From Gaiellasilicea sp963745775 (lineage in GTDB: Bacteria; Actinomycetota; Thermoleophilia; Gaiellales; Gaiellaceae): a stretch of 64,000 nt of DNA. The stretch is from the NCBI GenBank assembly GCA_963745775.1, contig CAVUYY010000013.1, forward strand, positions 124,001 to 188,000, given 5' to 3'. The first letter of the stretch is position 1; every line of letters starts with the position of its first letter. Position numbers and translations under genes: made by a program. This document shows positions 1-8,073 of the stretch, piece by piece. The notes under the pieces were generated by a model. That model did not search any database. It had not been told where the DNA came from and saw nothing but the letters and a program-made list of their open reading frames with translations.

Positions 1-288
1 CATCCGGGCGAGAACGCCGTCGCGCGTGAGGCCCGCGTTGTTGACGAGGATGTCGAGCTCGCCGGCCTCCTCGACGAGGCGCTTCGCCTCGTCCGCACTC
101 GAGACATCGGCCTGGATCGCCCGCCCGCCGAGCTCGCTCGCGAGCGCCTCGGCCTCCTCGCGCCCCGACCGGTAGCCGAGCACGACCGTCGCGCCGGCCG
201 CTGCGAGCTCGGTCGCGATTGCGGCGCCGATTCCCTTCGAGGCGCCGGTGACGAGCGCCGTTCTGCCGTCCAGCGAGGCGAACGTCAT
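1..288 (-). CDS. fabG: 3-oxoacyl-[ACP] reductase, partial (3' end outside window)
   Basis: NADPH-dependent reduction of 3-oxoacyl-ACP in the cytosolic FAS-II cycle. The visible 96 residues are the N-terminal Rossmann half of a short-chain dehydrogenase: TGASKGIG near residues 14-21 (cofactor loop) and NNAG near residues 86-89. The catalytic Ser-Tyr-Lys part lies beyond the left edge. The ATG at 288 overlaps the fabD stop in an ATGA (285-288), so it is the next cistron of the same operon. FabG is favoured over other short-chain dehydrogenases because of the fabD/fabH/fabZ context. Confidence 0.9.
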   Translation of the reverse strand, partial: MTFASLDGRTALVTGASKGIGAAIATELAAAGATVVLGYRSGREEAEALASELGGRAIQADVSSADEAKRLVEEAGELDILVNNAGLTRDGVLARM

Positions 289-1211
289 GCGGTGTCCAGC
301 GCCTCCTCGACCTTGTCGAGGCCTGCGAGGTTCGAGACGGAGATCGCCTTGACGCTTCGGTCGATTCGCTTGACGAGCCCGGAGAGGACGTTGCCGGGCC
401 CGACCTCCACGAACGTGCTGACGCCGCCCTTGATCAGCTCCGTCGCCGATTGGGTGAAGCGGACGGGTGCCGTGAGCTGGTCGACGAGCAGCGTGCCGAA
501 GCGCTGGCAGGGCTCGATCTTGGCCGTCACGGTGGACATGAACGGCGCCAACGGGTCATGGAAGCCGATCCGGTCGATCGCCGGCCGCAGCCGGTCGGCG
601 GCGCGGGCGACGAGCGGGCTGTGGAACGCCCCGGAGACGCGCAGCTTGATTGCTCGTCGAGCGCCGAGGGACTCGGCCTCGGCGCAGAGCTCCTCGACGG
701 CCGCATCTTCGCCGGAGACGACGATCTGGCCGGGACAGTTGTAGTTCGCGGGCCACACGCCCAGGATCTTGCGGCAGAGGTTCTCGACCACCTCGTCCTC
801 GAGTCCGAGGATCGCCGCCATCGAGCCCGGATGCTTGCGCGCGGCCTCGGCCATCGCCAGGCCACGCTCGCGGACGAGCCCGATCGCCTCACCGTTCGAC
901 ATCGCCGAGACGGAGGCGAGCGCGGCGAATTCCCCGACGGAGTGGCCGACGACGACGTCCGGCTCGATCCCGCGCGCCTTCAGCGCAGCGAGCACGGCCA
1001 GGCTCGTCGCAACGAGCGCCGGCTGCTGGACCTCGGTCTCGAAGAGGTCCTCGAGCGGCGCCTCGAAGCAGAGCCGGGCGAGGTCGAGCCCCGCGGCTTC
1101 GCTTCCGACCCGGAACACCTCCATCGCCGCCGGCACCGCCTCGGCGATCTCCTTGCCCATCCCGGGCTCGAGCGAGCCCTGTCCCGGGAAGCAAAACGCA
1201 ACCTTGCTCAT
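285..1211 (-). CDS. fabD: Malonyl-CoA:ACP transacylase
   Basis: Transfers malonyl from CoA to acyl carrier protein, supplying FAS-II with extender units. 308 residues, the normal family length. FPGQGS at residues 8-13 and the nucleophile elbow GHSVGE with Ser91 are present, and the catalytic His is in GAFHSP (His197). The ATG at 1211 overlaps the stop of the mini-ORF upstream, and its own stop overlaps fabG. The first codons (MSKVAF) resemble the start of that mini-ORF (MTKVAF), as if the fabD start had been partly duplicated. Confidence 0.95.
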   Translation of the reverse strand: MSKVAFCFPGQGSLEPGMGKEIAEAVPAAMEVFRVGSEAAGLDLARLCFEAPLEDLFETEVQQPALVATSLAVLAALKARGIEPDVVVGHSVGEFAALASVSAMSNGEAIGLVRERGLAMAEAARKHPGSMAAILGLEDEVVENLCRKILGVWPANYNCPGQIVVSGEDAAVEELCAEAESLGARRAIKLRVSGAFHSPLVARAADRLRPAIDRIGFHDPLAPFMSTVTAKIEPCQRFGTLLVDQLTAPVRFTQSATELIKGGVSTFVEVGPGNVLSGLVKRIDRSVKAISVSNLAGLDKVEEALDTA

Positions 1212-1288
1212 GCCTGTTGTCCTTCCGAAGAAGGGGGCTCATGGGGGAAACATGGTTTCCCCCATGCTGAAAACGCAACCTTCGTCAT
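1208..1288 (-). CDS. 26-codon mini-ORF bridging fabH and fabD
   Basis: A small reading frame begins MTKVAFSAWGK. Its ATG (1288-1286) overlaps the fabH stop as ATGA, and its TGA (1210-1208) overlaps the fabD ATG as ATGA. It therefore closes the only gap in an operon that is otherwise fully overlapped. It contains a perfect 12-bp inverted repeat and its first six codons echo the fabD start. I know of no homologue. It could be a translational-coupling or leader cistron, or the remnant of a short duplication. That it is translated is inferred from the double overlap only. Confidence 0.45.
   Translation of the reverse strand: MTKVAFSAWGKPCFPHEPPSSEGQQA
1240..1266. repeat. Perfect 12-bp inverted repeat, 3-nt loop, between fabH and fabD
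   Basis: CATGGGGGAAAC and GTTTCCCCCATG flank the loop ATG. In the operon mRNA this is a strong hairpin 29 nt upstream of the fabD start, inside the mini-ORF. There is no U-run after it, so a simple terminator is unlikely; a translational or mRNA-stability role is possible. Confidence 0.7.
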
Positions 1289-2280
1289 GCAGCCTTCCTC
1301 TCCGTCCACTCGATCAAGGCGGAGCCCCAGGTGAGACCCGCTCCCATTCCCGTCAGCAGCACGAGCTCGCCCTCGTGCAGGCGCCCATCCGCCTCAGCCT
1401 CCGCGAGCGCGAGCGGAATCGAGCCTGACGACGTATTGCCGTAGCGATCGACGTTCACGACCACCTTCTCCTCCGGAATGCCCAGCTTCCCGGCCGCATG
1501 GTCGATGATCCGGCGGTTTGCCTGGTGCGGGACGTAGACGTCGACGTCGGCGACCGTCTTGCCGCACTCGGCGAGCAGCTTCTCGGCCGACGAGACCAGC
1601 ACGCGGGTGGCGAACTTGAAGACCTCGCGGCCGTTCATCTTCACGAACGAGTCGGGATCGTCGAAGTGGCGCGAGCCGCTGCCGGGAAGCCAGAGGTGCT
1701 CGCCCCCCGCGCCGTCCGCGCCGAGCTCGAAACCGAGGAACCCGCCACGGTCGACCCGCTCCAGCACGACGGCTCCGGCGCCGTCGCCGAAGAGCACGAG
1801 CGTCGAGCGGTCGCTCCAGTCGAGGATCTTGGAGAGCACGTCACCGCCAACGACGAGCGCTCGCCGCGAGAGCCCCGAGGCGAGCATGCCGTAGGCCTGG
1901 GCGATCGCGTACATGAAGCCCGTGCAGCCCGCGAGCAGGTCGTAGGCTCCGGCGTCGGCCGCGCCCAGACGGTCGGCCATGATCGCCGAGCTCGTCGGGA
2001 ACATCATGTCCGGCGTCACCGTGGCGCAGATCAGGAGGTCGATGTCCTTGCCCTCGACACCCGCCCGCGAGAGCGCTTCCTGAGCCGCGGGAAGCGCGAT
2101 GTCGGTCAGCGCCTCGTCCCGCTCGGCAAACCGCCGCTCGCGGATTCCCGTCCGCTCGACGATCCACTCGTCCGTCGTGTCCACGAACTGCTCCAGATCC
2201 GCATTGGTGTAGACACGCTCGGGGACGTTGGCCGCCAGGCCGGTGATGCCGACCAGCGCTCCGTTCGCCGAGCCGATCAC
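1285..2280 (-). CDS. fabH: 3-oxoacyl-ACP synthase III (KAS III)
   Basis: Condenses an acyl-CoA primer with malonyl-ACP to start fatty-acid synthesis. 331 residues from the GTG at 2280, which overlaps the fabZ stop as GTGA; the open frame runs further upstream, but only over fabZ. The active-site Cys is in LLAGCTGF (about Cys119), the His in VPHQANRRI and the Asn in YGNTSSGS complete the Cys-His-Asn triad. Actinobacterial KAS III enzymes often take branched primers, but primer choice cannot be read from sequence. Confidence 0.93.
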   Translation of the reverse strand: MIGSANGALVGITGLAANVPERVYTNADLEQFVDTTDEWIVERTGIRERRFAERDEALTDIALPAAQEALSRAGVEGKDIDLLICATVTPDMMFPTSSAIMADRLGAADAGAYDLLAGCTGFMYAIAQAYGMLASGLSRRALVVGGDVLSKILDWSDRSTLVLFGDGAGAVVLERVDRGGFLGFELGADGAGGEHLWLPGSGSRHFDDPDSFVKMNGREVFKFATRVLVSSAEKLLAECGKTVADVDVYVPHQANRRIIDHAAGKLGIPEEKVVVNVDRYGNTSSGSIPLALAEAEADGRLHEGELVLLTGMGAGLTWGSALIEWTERKAA

Positions 2281-2726
2281 GAGGACTGATCCACCGCGAA
2301 CGTGAGAGTGCCGCGCACCGCGAGCTGGCCGCCGACCGTGGCGCGCGCCTTGCCTCGGCCGATCGGCCCGCGCACCTGCTCGAGCACACACGTCAGCTCG
2401 AGCTCGTCCCCCGGACGGACGAGCCGCTTGAAGCGGACGTCGTCGATCCCGGCGAAGAGGGCGAGCCGGCCCTTGTTCTCGGGCTCCGAGAGCACGGCGA
2501 CCGCGCCGGCCTGAGCGAGCGCCTCGACCATCTTCACCCCGGGCATGATCGGGTTGCCGGGGAAGTGGCCGGCGCAGTCCTCTTCGGTCACGAGCTTCCG
2601 CGCGACCACTCTCGCTCCGGGCTCGAGCTCGATCACCTCGTCGAGGAGGAGAAACGGTGCGCGATGGGGCAGGATCGCCTCGATCGCGGCCCGATCGAGC
2701 GGCAGCGCCGTTGCGGGGACGCTCAC
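2277..2726 (-). CDS. fabZ: 3-hydroxyacyl-[ACP] dehydratase
   Basis: Dehydrates 3-hydroxyacyl-ACP to trans-2-enoyl-ACP. The 149-residue hot-dog fold protein has the family N-terminus (LPHRAPFLLLDEV) and the catalytic block GHFPGNPIMPGVKMVEALAQ, with His in GHFPG and the acidic residue in VEALAQ. I chose the GTG at 2726 because it overlaps the sigma-factor stop as GTGA and gives normal family length. It is coupled on both sides. Confidence 0.93.
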   Translation of the reverse strand: MSVPATALPLDRAAIEAILPHRAPFLLLDEVIELEPGARVVARKLVTEEDCAGHFPGNPIMPGVKMVEALAQAGAVAVLSEPENKGRLALFAGIDDVRFKRLVRPGDELELTCVLEQVRGPIGRGKARATVGGQLAVRGTLTFAVDQSS

Positions 2727-3346
2727 GCGCTCAGCCTCTCGTTCAGCCGGTCTTCCAGCCGATCCCGCAGCCCGTTGCGGGCGCGATGCGCATAGCACTT
2801 CGCCGTTCCGACCGGCATCCCGGCCGCGCCGGCGATCTCCTCGAAGCTGAAGTCGAACGCGTCCTTGAGGACGACCACCTTCGCCTGGGCGGGCGCGATC
2901 TGGGCGAGGCAGACGCCGAGCTCGGCTCGCAGCTCGGACGCTTCGACCTCTCCGGCCGGGCCGAGCTCGCGCGAGACGCGGCGATCCTCTTCGAGCGGCT
3001 CGCACCTGCGGGCGACCTGGCGCTGGGCGACGTCCCGACAGGCGTTCACGGTCAGCCGGTGGAGCCAGGTCGAGAACGCCGACTCGCCGCGGAACTGCGG
3101 GAGCTTCACGCACAGCCGGGCGAGCGCGTCCTGTGCCGCGTCGCGCGCATCCTCTCGATCGCGCAGGAGATGCCCCGTGAGTCGCTCGACCTTCGGCGCA
3201 TGCCGCTCGCAGAGCACCGCAAGCGCACGACGGTCGCCGTCCTTTGCCCGCCGCACGAGAATCGGATCGCTCAGCCGCTCGTAGACGAGCTGCTCGCGTC
3301 GGCGGGCATTGTCGACGGGACGAGGCTGGCGGCGCGGCGGCTGCAC
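2723..3346 (-). CDS. ECF-type RNA polymerase sigma factor heading the fatty-acid operon
   Basis: 207 residues. Region 2 spans about residues 30-105, with the region 2.2/2.3-like DAAQDALARLCVKL and STWLHRLTVNACRD. Region 4 has the helix-turn-helix FSFEEIAGAAGMPVGTAKCYAHRAR near residues 160-185. There is no anti-sigma gene beside it. It is the first gene of the sigma-fabZ-fabH-fabD-fabG run and overlaps fabZ by 4 bases, so it must be co-expressed with fatty-acid synthesis. The GTG at 3346 has a TAGCAT hexamer 6 bases upstream. Its target genes are unknown; self-activation of the fab operon is a hypothesis. Confidence 0.85.
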   Translation of the reverse strand: MQPPRRQPRPVDNARRREQLVYERLSDPILVRRAKDGDRRALAVLCERHAPKVERLTGHLLRDREDARDAAQDALARLCVKLPQFRGESAFSTWLHRLTVNACRDVAQRQVARRCEPLEEDRRVSRELGPAGEVEASELRAELGVCLAQIAPAQAKVVVLKDAFDFSFEEIAGAAGMPVGTAKCYAHRARNGLRDRLEDRLNERLSA

Positions 3347-3352
3347 CGCTCT

Positions 3353-3358
3353 ATGCTA
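3353..3358 (-). promoter_or_regulatory. -10-like TAGCAT, probable leaderless promoter of the sigma-fab operon
   Basis: TAGCAT ends 6 bases before the GTG at 3346, the spacing expected when transcription starts at the start codon. The same arrangement recurs at other operon heads in this window. It overlaps no upstream gene on this strand. Confidence 0.5.
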
Positions 3359-3363
3359 ATCGG

Positions 3364-5466
3364 CTAGCGGCGTGAGACGGGACGGCTCGGATTGCCGGCC
3401 GGATCCCAGGCGACGATCCGCACGACGCCGGAACGCGGAATCCCGTAGATCGGCAGCTTCCCGGCTTCCGGCGCCTGGCGCTTGAACGTGCGCCCGCCGG
3501 CCCGAACCGTCAGCTCCGCCGACTCGCTGACCTCGAGCCTGAGCGGAAACCGCTGGAGGATCTTCAGAGTGGGCGCGCGCGTGTCCGAGACGAGCGGAAC
3601 CGCGATCGTCGTCGTCCCGATCGGATCCGTCGCCTCGAGGATCGCGTCGTAGCTGCCGTCGAGGAGACGCCCGATCCGCTTGCTTCCGTCCCACTCCAGC
3701 CGCTGCGCTCCCGGCAGCAGCGGACCTGTGAACGGCGTCGCGACCCACTTGCCGTCGCGGAGCACCCGCAGCCGCACCTCGGCCGGGCCGGCGAGCACGA
3801 ACCTGAAGGCGACGCGATCGGCGCGCCCGTCGCCGTTCGGCGAGAACGCCGGGCGAGGCGAAACGAACCCGCCGAGCGTCCGCGTGACGCCAACCTGAAC
3901 CGAGGCGACCGCGATCCTGCCGCCGGTCCCCTTCGCCTCGAGCGAGATGGTGTACAGCCCGTCGGGGAGGCCGAGCGCGTCGAAGGCGACGACATGCTCT
4001 CCGGGGCGCCGGTACGCCCTCGGCAGCGCCTGGACGATCGCGCCGCTCGCATCGAGGACGCTCACCGAGACGTTGGCGCCCTCGTTCAGCGTGTAAGTGA
4101 CGCTCGTCGCGTCGGCCGCGCCGTCGTCGTTCGGCGAGATCGTCTCCGGATCGGCGGCGAGTCCGGCGATCCGCAGCTCGGCGCCCGGGCCGGCGACCGT
4201 GCCCCCGAGCGAGCCGGCCACCGGCGTCGCCCCGGCCGTCGCGATCGAGAAGGTGTAGGGCCGACGCGGCGCCAGCGTCGCGTCCCACGTCCAGTCGACG
4301 CTCGCGCTCTGCCCCTCGGTACCGGCCACCGAGATCCCGCTCGCGTCGAGCACGTCCACGGACCACGGAAGCGCGGACGAAAGCCGGGCGCGGAAGCGCA
4401 CCTTGCCGGGCACGGCTCCGGTCACGAGCGGCGCAAAGAGCTTCGGCAGCCCGATCGCCCGAGCGTTGCCCGCGAGCCCGTTCAGCAGGTTGTAGAGCGC
4501 GGTGCCCGGACAGTCGGTGAAGCCCGTGTCGCGGTGGCCGGAGACCGCTCGCAGGAAGACAGGGAGGCCCGAGGGGAAGCGCTGGTTGCCGTTCGAGATG
4601 AACGAGAGGGTCGAGAGCGGGTCGACGTGAGCCTCGTCGAGCCGCCAGGCGAGCAGGCGGGCGAGCGAGTCTCGCGCCGCGCCTGCCACGGCGAGCGAGC
4701 CGTATTCGCCGAGCACCGCGACTCCGACGGAGCCGGTGTTGAAGCCCTCCGCATGCGCGCCGACGACGTTCTCGTCGATCCCGCCGCCGCGACCCTCGAA
4801 GACCTTGCCGAACCGGTCGACGAGAAAGTTGTAGCCGATGTCGTTCCAGCCGTTTCCCTTGACGTGGTAGACCTGGATCGCCTTCACGATCGCCGCCGAC
4901 TGGGCCGCGTCGTAGCCGTTCCCGCCCGCTGTGTGATGGACGATCGCGACTCTGAGCGCCGTTGCGACGGCGGGCTTGGAGCGGACGATCGACTCGTCGG
5001 CCTTCCAGCCGGAGCGGGGCACGATCGCCGGCATGCCGGCACGCTGCAGCGTCCGCGGCGGCACGTACGAGGGCTCGCTCCAGACGAAGTGCGCTCTCAG
5101 GCGGGTGACGGTGCCCGAGCGCCGATACTGGATCCGGTCGGACGGTCCGACCCACCACGGGTTCCCGAGCCGCCAGCCCTTCGCGCGCGCCCGCTCGGCC
5201 GTCCCCGAGTCGGGCTGATCCTCGGCCTCCGGCGCTGCGTCCACCCATTCGCTCCAGCGGCCCCCGAGCGAACGGGTGCGGAACTGCACGCTTCCGGCTC
5301 CCCGCCAGTGCACGCCGACGAGGTTGAATCTCGAGGGAGCACTCGCAAGCACGCGGCTCGACCCGACTGCGACATCGCGCGAGACGATCGTCGCGTCGCT
5401 CGCCCGGGCCTCCACGGGCAGCGCGGACGCGAGTCCGAGCAGGAACAGGAAGCCAAGCTTCTTCAC
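3364..5466 (-). CDS. Secreted N-acetylmuramoyl-L-alanine amidase (PGRP/Amidase_2) with FlgD-like repeats
   Basis: Predicted to cut the amide between MurNAc and the stem peptide outside the membrane. The GTG at 5466 gives a clean signal peptide (KKLGFLFLLGLASALPVEARA). The peptidoglycan-recognition domain lies at about residues 135-330: zinc ligands are His in VHHTAGG, His in SGHRDTG and Cys in DCPGTAL, with the family core NFLVDRFGKVFEGRGG between. The C-terminal half carries two Ig/FlgD-like modules, each opening with a PNxDGxAD signature (PNDDGAAD, PNGDGRAD), likely for wall or surface attachment. 700 residues is long for the family because of these modules. It could act in wall turnover or in lysis of competitors. 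Confidence 0.85.
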   Translation of the reverse strand: MKKLGFLFLLGLASALPVEARASDATIVSRDVAVGSSRVLASAPSRFNLVGVHWRGAGSVQFRTRSLGGRWSEWVDAAPEAEDQPDSGTAERARAKGWRLGNPWWVGPSDRIQYRRSGTVTRLRAHFVWSEPSYVPPRTLQRAGMPAIVPRSGWKADESIVRSKPAVATALRVAIVHHTAGGNGYDAAQSAAIVKAIQVYHVKGNGWNDIGYNFLVDRFGKVFEGRGGGIDENVVGAHAEGFNTGSVGVAVLGEYGSLAVAGAARDSLARLLAWRLDEAHVDPLSTLSFISNGNQRFPSGLPVFLRAVSGHRDTGFTDCPGTALYNLLNGLAGNARAIGLPKLFAPLVTGAVPGKVRFRARLSSALPWSVDVLDASGISVAGTEGQSASVDWTWDATLAPRRPYTFSIATAGATPVAGSLGGTVAGPGAELRIAGLAADPETISPNDDGAADATSVTYTLNEGANVSVSVLDASGAIVQALPRAYRRPGEHVVAFDALGLPDGLYTISLEAKGTGGRIAVASVQVGVTRTLGGFVSPRPAFSPNGDGRADRVAFRFVLAGPAEVRLRVLRDGKWVATPFTGPLLPGAQRLEWDGSKRIGRLLDGSYDAILEATDPIGTTTIAVPLVSDTRAPTLKILQRFPLRLEVSESAELTVRAGGRTFKRQAPEAGKLPIYGIPRSGVVRIVAWDPAGNPSRPVSRR

Positions 5467-5555
5467 GGGGTCAGCCAACAGTGGCGATTGTCTTCTTTCC
5501 CCACAAGCGCGACGACCCCTGCTTGACCGAATCCTTACGAACACCCCGCACAGGC

Positions 5556-5561
5556 TAGAAT
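5556..5561 (+). promoter_or_regulatory. -10-like TAGAAT upstream of nfeD
   Basis: TAGAAT ends 9 bases before the TTG start of nfeD at 5571. No good -35 is seen at 17 bases; a TTGACC at 5523 is 27 bases away, too far. It lies in the 104-bp divergent gap between the amidase and nfeD. Confidence 0.4.
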
Positions 5562-5570
5562 CGGCCTGCC

Positions 5571-6892
5571 TTGCACGCTTTGCTCTCGCGGGGTCTGCGG
5601 CTCTCGCTCGCCGCGGCAGCCGCGCTTCTGCTCTCCGCCCCGGCGACGGCCGCAGACGCGCCTTCGCGCGTGCTCGTCGCGGAGTTCCAGAACGACGTCA
5701 ACCCGGTGACGCAGGAGTACTTGCTCGACGCGATCGAGCGCGGGGAGAGCGAGGGATTCGCCGCGGTCGTGATCGAGCTCGACACACCCGGCGGCCTCGG
5801 CTCCTCGATGCGCGCGATCGTCAAGGGGATCCTCGCGGCAAACGTGCCCGTCGTCGTCTACGTCGCGCCCTCCGGGTCGAGCGCGGATTCGGCCGGCGCA
5901 GTGATCGGGATGGCGGCCGACGTGCTGGCGATGGCGCCGCAGACGAACATCGGCTCCTCGACGCCGATCACGACGGGCGGCGAGGACTTCTCCAAGGATC
6001 TCCGGCGCAAGATCGTCAACGACGCCTCGGCGTACATCGGCGAGCTGGCGCGCGAGAACGAGCGGAACGTGGCCGAGGCTCGGAAGATGGTGACCGAGGC
6101 GTCGAATCTCGGCGCCCGAGAGGCGGTGCGCCTGAACGTGGCCGACGTCCTCGCCGCCGACTACGACTCGCTCTTCCGCCAGATCGACGGCACCGTGCCG
6201 CCGACCAAGCCCGAGCTGACGATCGACACGCCCCCGGGAACGACGATCGAGCGAACCGAGATGTCGACGTGGAAGAGCATCCTCGACCTCCTGATCGACC
6301 CCAACATCGTCGCGCTGATGCTCTCGATCGGGCTGATCGGAATCGTGGTCGAGCTCTGGAACCCCGGGCTCGTCTTCCCGGGCACCGTCGGGGCGATCTC
6401 GCTCGTCGTCGGGCTCTACGGGCTCCAGGTTCTCCCGGTCTCCGCCGCAGGTCTGCTCCTGATGATCCTCTCGGCTGCCTTCTTCATCGCCGAGGCTTCG
6501 TCGTCTCGCATGGAGCACTGTCGGTGGCCGGCGCGGTCACCTTCGTGATCGGCGCGCTCCTCCTCTTCGACCCCGCCGGAGAGGCGTACCAGGTGTCGAT
6601 CCAGGTCGCGCTCGCGATCGCGCTGACGCTCGCCGGGATCTTCGGGTTCGCGCTGACAAAGGCCGCGACCGCCCGCAAAGCTCCCTCGGCGGTGGGTACG
6701 CACCGGCTCGTCGGCGAGGCGGCTCAGGTCCGAGGCGACGGCTTCGTCTTCGTCGACGGCGAGCTCTGGCGCGCCCGGACGACCGACGGGTCACCACTCC
6801 GCCCGGGTGAGCGCGTCCGCATAGAGTCGGTTCAGCAGGAGGAGCTCCAGCTCGTCGTCGCAAGCCCGGATCCCGCTTCGGAAAGGACCTAG
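5571..6892 (+). CDS. nfeD: NfeD-type membrane protease/ClpP-class protein (one frameshift)
   Basis: Membrane serine-protease-like partner of SPFH proteins. It has a signal sequence (residues 1-28), then a ClpP/SppA-like domain with ELDTPGGLGSS and the serine-containing block SGSSADSAGAVIGMAAD, then several transmembrane helices and a C-terminal OB-fold NfeD domain ending in ERVRIESV. The frame breaks near 6497: one base seems missing in GAGGCTTCG, and the rest (AFVVSHGALSVAG onward) continues in another frame to a TAG at 6892, abutting the slipin ATG. The start is TTG. The slipin partner follows immediately, the classic nfeD-slipin pair. Confidence 0.85.
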
Positions 6893-7678
6893 ATGTCGAT
6901 CACCCTGATCGCGCTCGCCGCCGTCGTCTTCATCCTCCTGCTGTTTCTCTTTGCGGCGATCAAGGTGGCGCGCGAGTACGAGCGCGGCGTCATCTTTCGG
7001 CTCGGCCGGCTCCTGCCGGAGCCGAAGGGACCGGGTCTCTTCCTCCTGATCCCCGTGATCGACCGGATGGTCAAGGTCGACCTGCGCACGATCACGCTGA
7101 ACGTGCCTCCGCAGGAGGTGATCACGAAGGACAACGTCCCGGTCAAGGTGAACGCCGTCGCCTACTTCCGGATCATCGAGCCGAAGAACGCGATCGTCCA
7201 AGTCGAGAACTTCATGGTCGCGACCTCGCAGATCGCCCAGACGACGCTCCGCTCGGTGCTCGGTCAGCACACGCTCGACGAGCTGCTCTCCGAGCGCGAC
7301 AAGATCAACGCAATCCTGCAGAGCATCATCGACGAGGCCACCTCACCGTGGGGCGTCAAGGTCTCGATCGTCGAGGTGAAGGACGTCGAGATTCCCGCAA
7401 CGATGCAGCGCGCGATGGCGCGTCAGGCGGAGGCCGAACGGGAGCGGCGCGCCAAGATCATCGCAGCCGAGGGCGAGTTCCAGGCCTCGCAGAAGCTCTC
7501 CGACGCAGCCGACGTGATGGCGAAATCGCCGATGGCGCTGCAGCTGCGCTACCTGCAGACGCTGCTCGAGATCGGCGCCACGAACTCGTCGACGATCGTC
7601 TTCCCCGCCCCGATCGACATGCTGACGGCCTTCATGCCGAAGCCAGGGGGCTCGGCCGGCGAGAGCAGCTCGAGCTAG
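6893..7678 (+). CDS. Slipin/stomatin-like SPFH protein
   Basis: 261 residues. An N-terminal membrane hairpin (about residues 3-25, IALAAVVFILLLFLFAAIK) is followed by the SPFH/band-7 domain with YERGVIFRLGRL and a coiled coil rich in E/R/A (RAMARQAEAERERRAK). Slipins organise membrane microdomains and oligomerise; NfeD clips their C-terminus in studied archaeal pairs (family knowledge). The ATG directly abuts the nfeD stop. The 3' end converges on and overlaps the MerR-like gene by 4 bases. Confidence 0.92.
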   Translation: MSITLIALAAVVFILLLFLFAAIKVAREYERGVIFRLGRLLPEPKGPGLFLLIPVIDRMVKVDLRTITLNVPPQEVITKDNVPVKVNAVAYFRIIEPKNAIVQVENFMVATSQIAQTTLRSVLGQHTLDELLSERDKINAILQSIIDEATSPWGVKVSIVEVKDVEIPATMQRAMARQAEAERERRAKIIAAEGEFQASQKLSDAADVMAKSPMALQLRYLQTLLEIGATNSSTIVFPAPIDMLTAFMPKPGGSAGESSSS

Positions 7679-7971
7679 ACGAGCTGCTTGTTCGTCTCGC
7701 GAAACCGCCGCGCAGCGTCGATCGCGGCGCCGAGGTTCAAGCCCTTGTCCTTCGCCTGCTTGATCAGCATCACGGTCTCGAGCGCCTCGATGTCGTAGAT
7801 CCGCTGCTTCTTGCCCTTCGTGGGGATCTGCGCCTTGTTCGTCCAGTAGTCGAGCTGCATCTTCGAGATCCCCGCGATCTGGCAAACCTGGCCGAGATAG
7901 AGCTCGACTTTGTCGAGATGGTCGGTCAGATTTATCGGTTCAAGCAGGTCGAGCTGATTGCTGTAAGCCAT
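7675..7971 (-). CDS. Small MerR-like HTH regulator
   Basis: 98 residues with a single MerR-type winged helix: GQVCQIAGISKMQLDYWTNK (about 27-46) reads as the recognition helix and wing, then RIYDIEALETVMLIKQAKD. It lacks the long dimerisation coil and the effector domain of full MerR proteins, so it is probably a minimal DNA-binding protein. CCGATAAA occurs just upstream of its start (7988-7981) and again inside its 5' coding region (7938-7931), a possible autoregulatory site. It sits between slipin and gyrA; which genes it controls is unknown. Confidence 0.75.
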   Translation of the reverse strand: MAYSNQLDLLEPINLTDHLDKVELYLGQVCQIAGISKMQLDYWTNKAQIPTKGKKQRIYDIEALETVMLIKQAKDKGLNLGAAIDAARRFRETNKQLV

Positions 7972-7978
7972 ATCGAAC

Positions 7979-8073
7979 CCTTTATCGGCTGGGACGGCGA
8001 CCCCTCTAGAGGGAGATATACACCGTTTGCGGTGGTTTTGGAAGCGGGGGCCGGGCGACGAAGGCGCGTCGCG
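7979..8073. other. Short gap upstream of the MerR-like gene, with a palindrome
   Basis: It holds a perfect 12-bp palindrome CCCTCTAGAGGG (8002-8013) next to an AT-rich GATATACA (8014-8021), and one copy of CCGATAAA. MerR proteins bind dyad sites between -35 and -10, so this is the likeliest operator region, but the assignment is inference. Confidence 0.4.

Noticed and set aside
5523..5528. TTGACC as the -35 of nfeD
   Set aside because: It is 27 bases from the TAGAAT hexamer, well beyond workable spacing.
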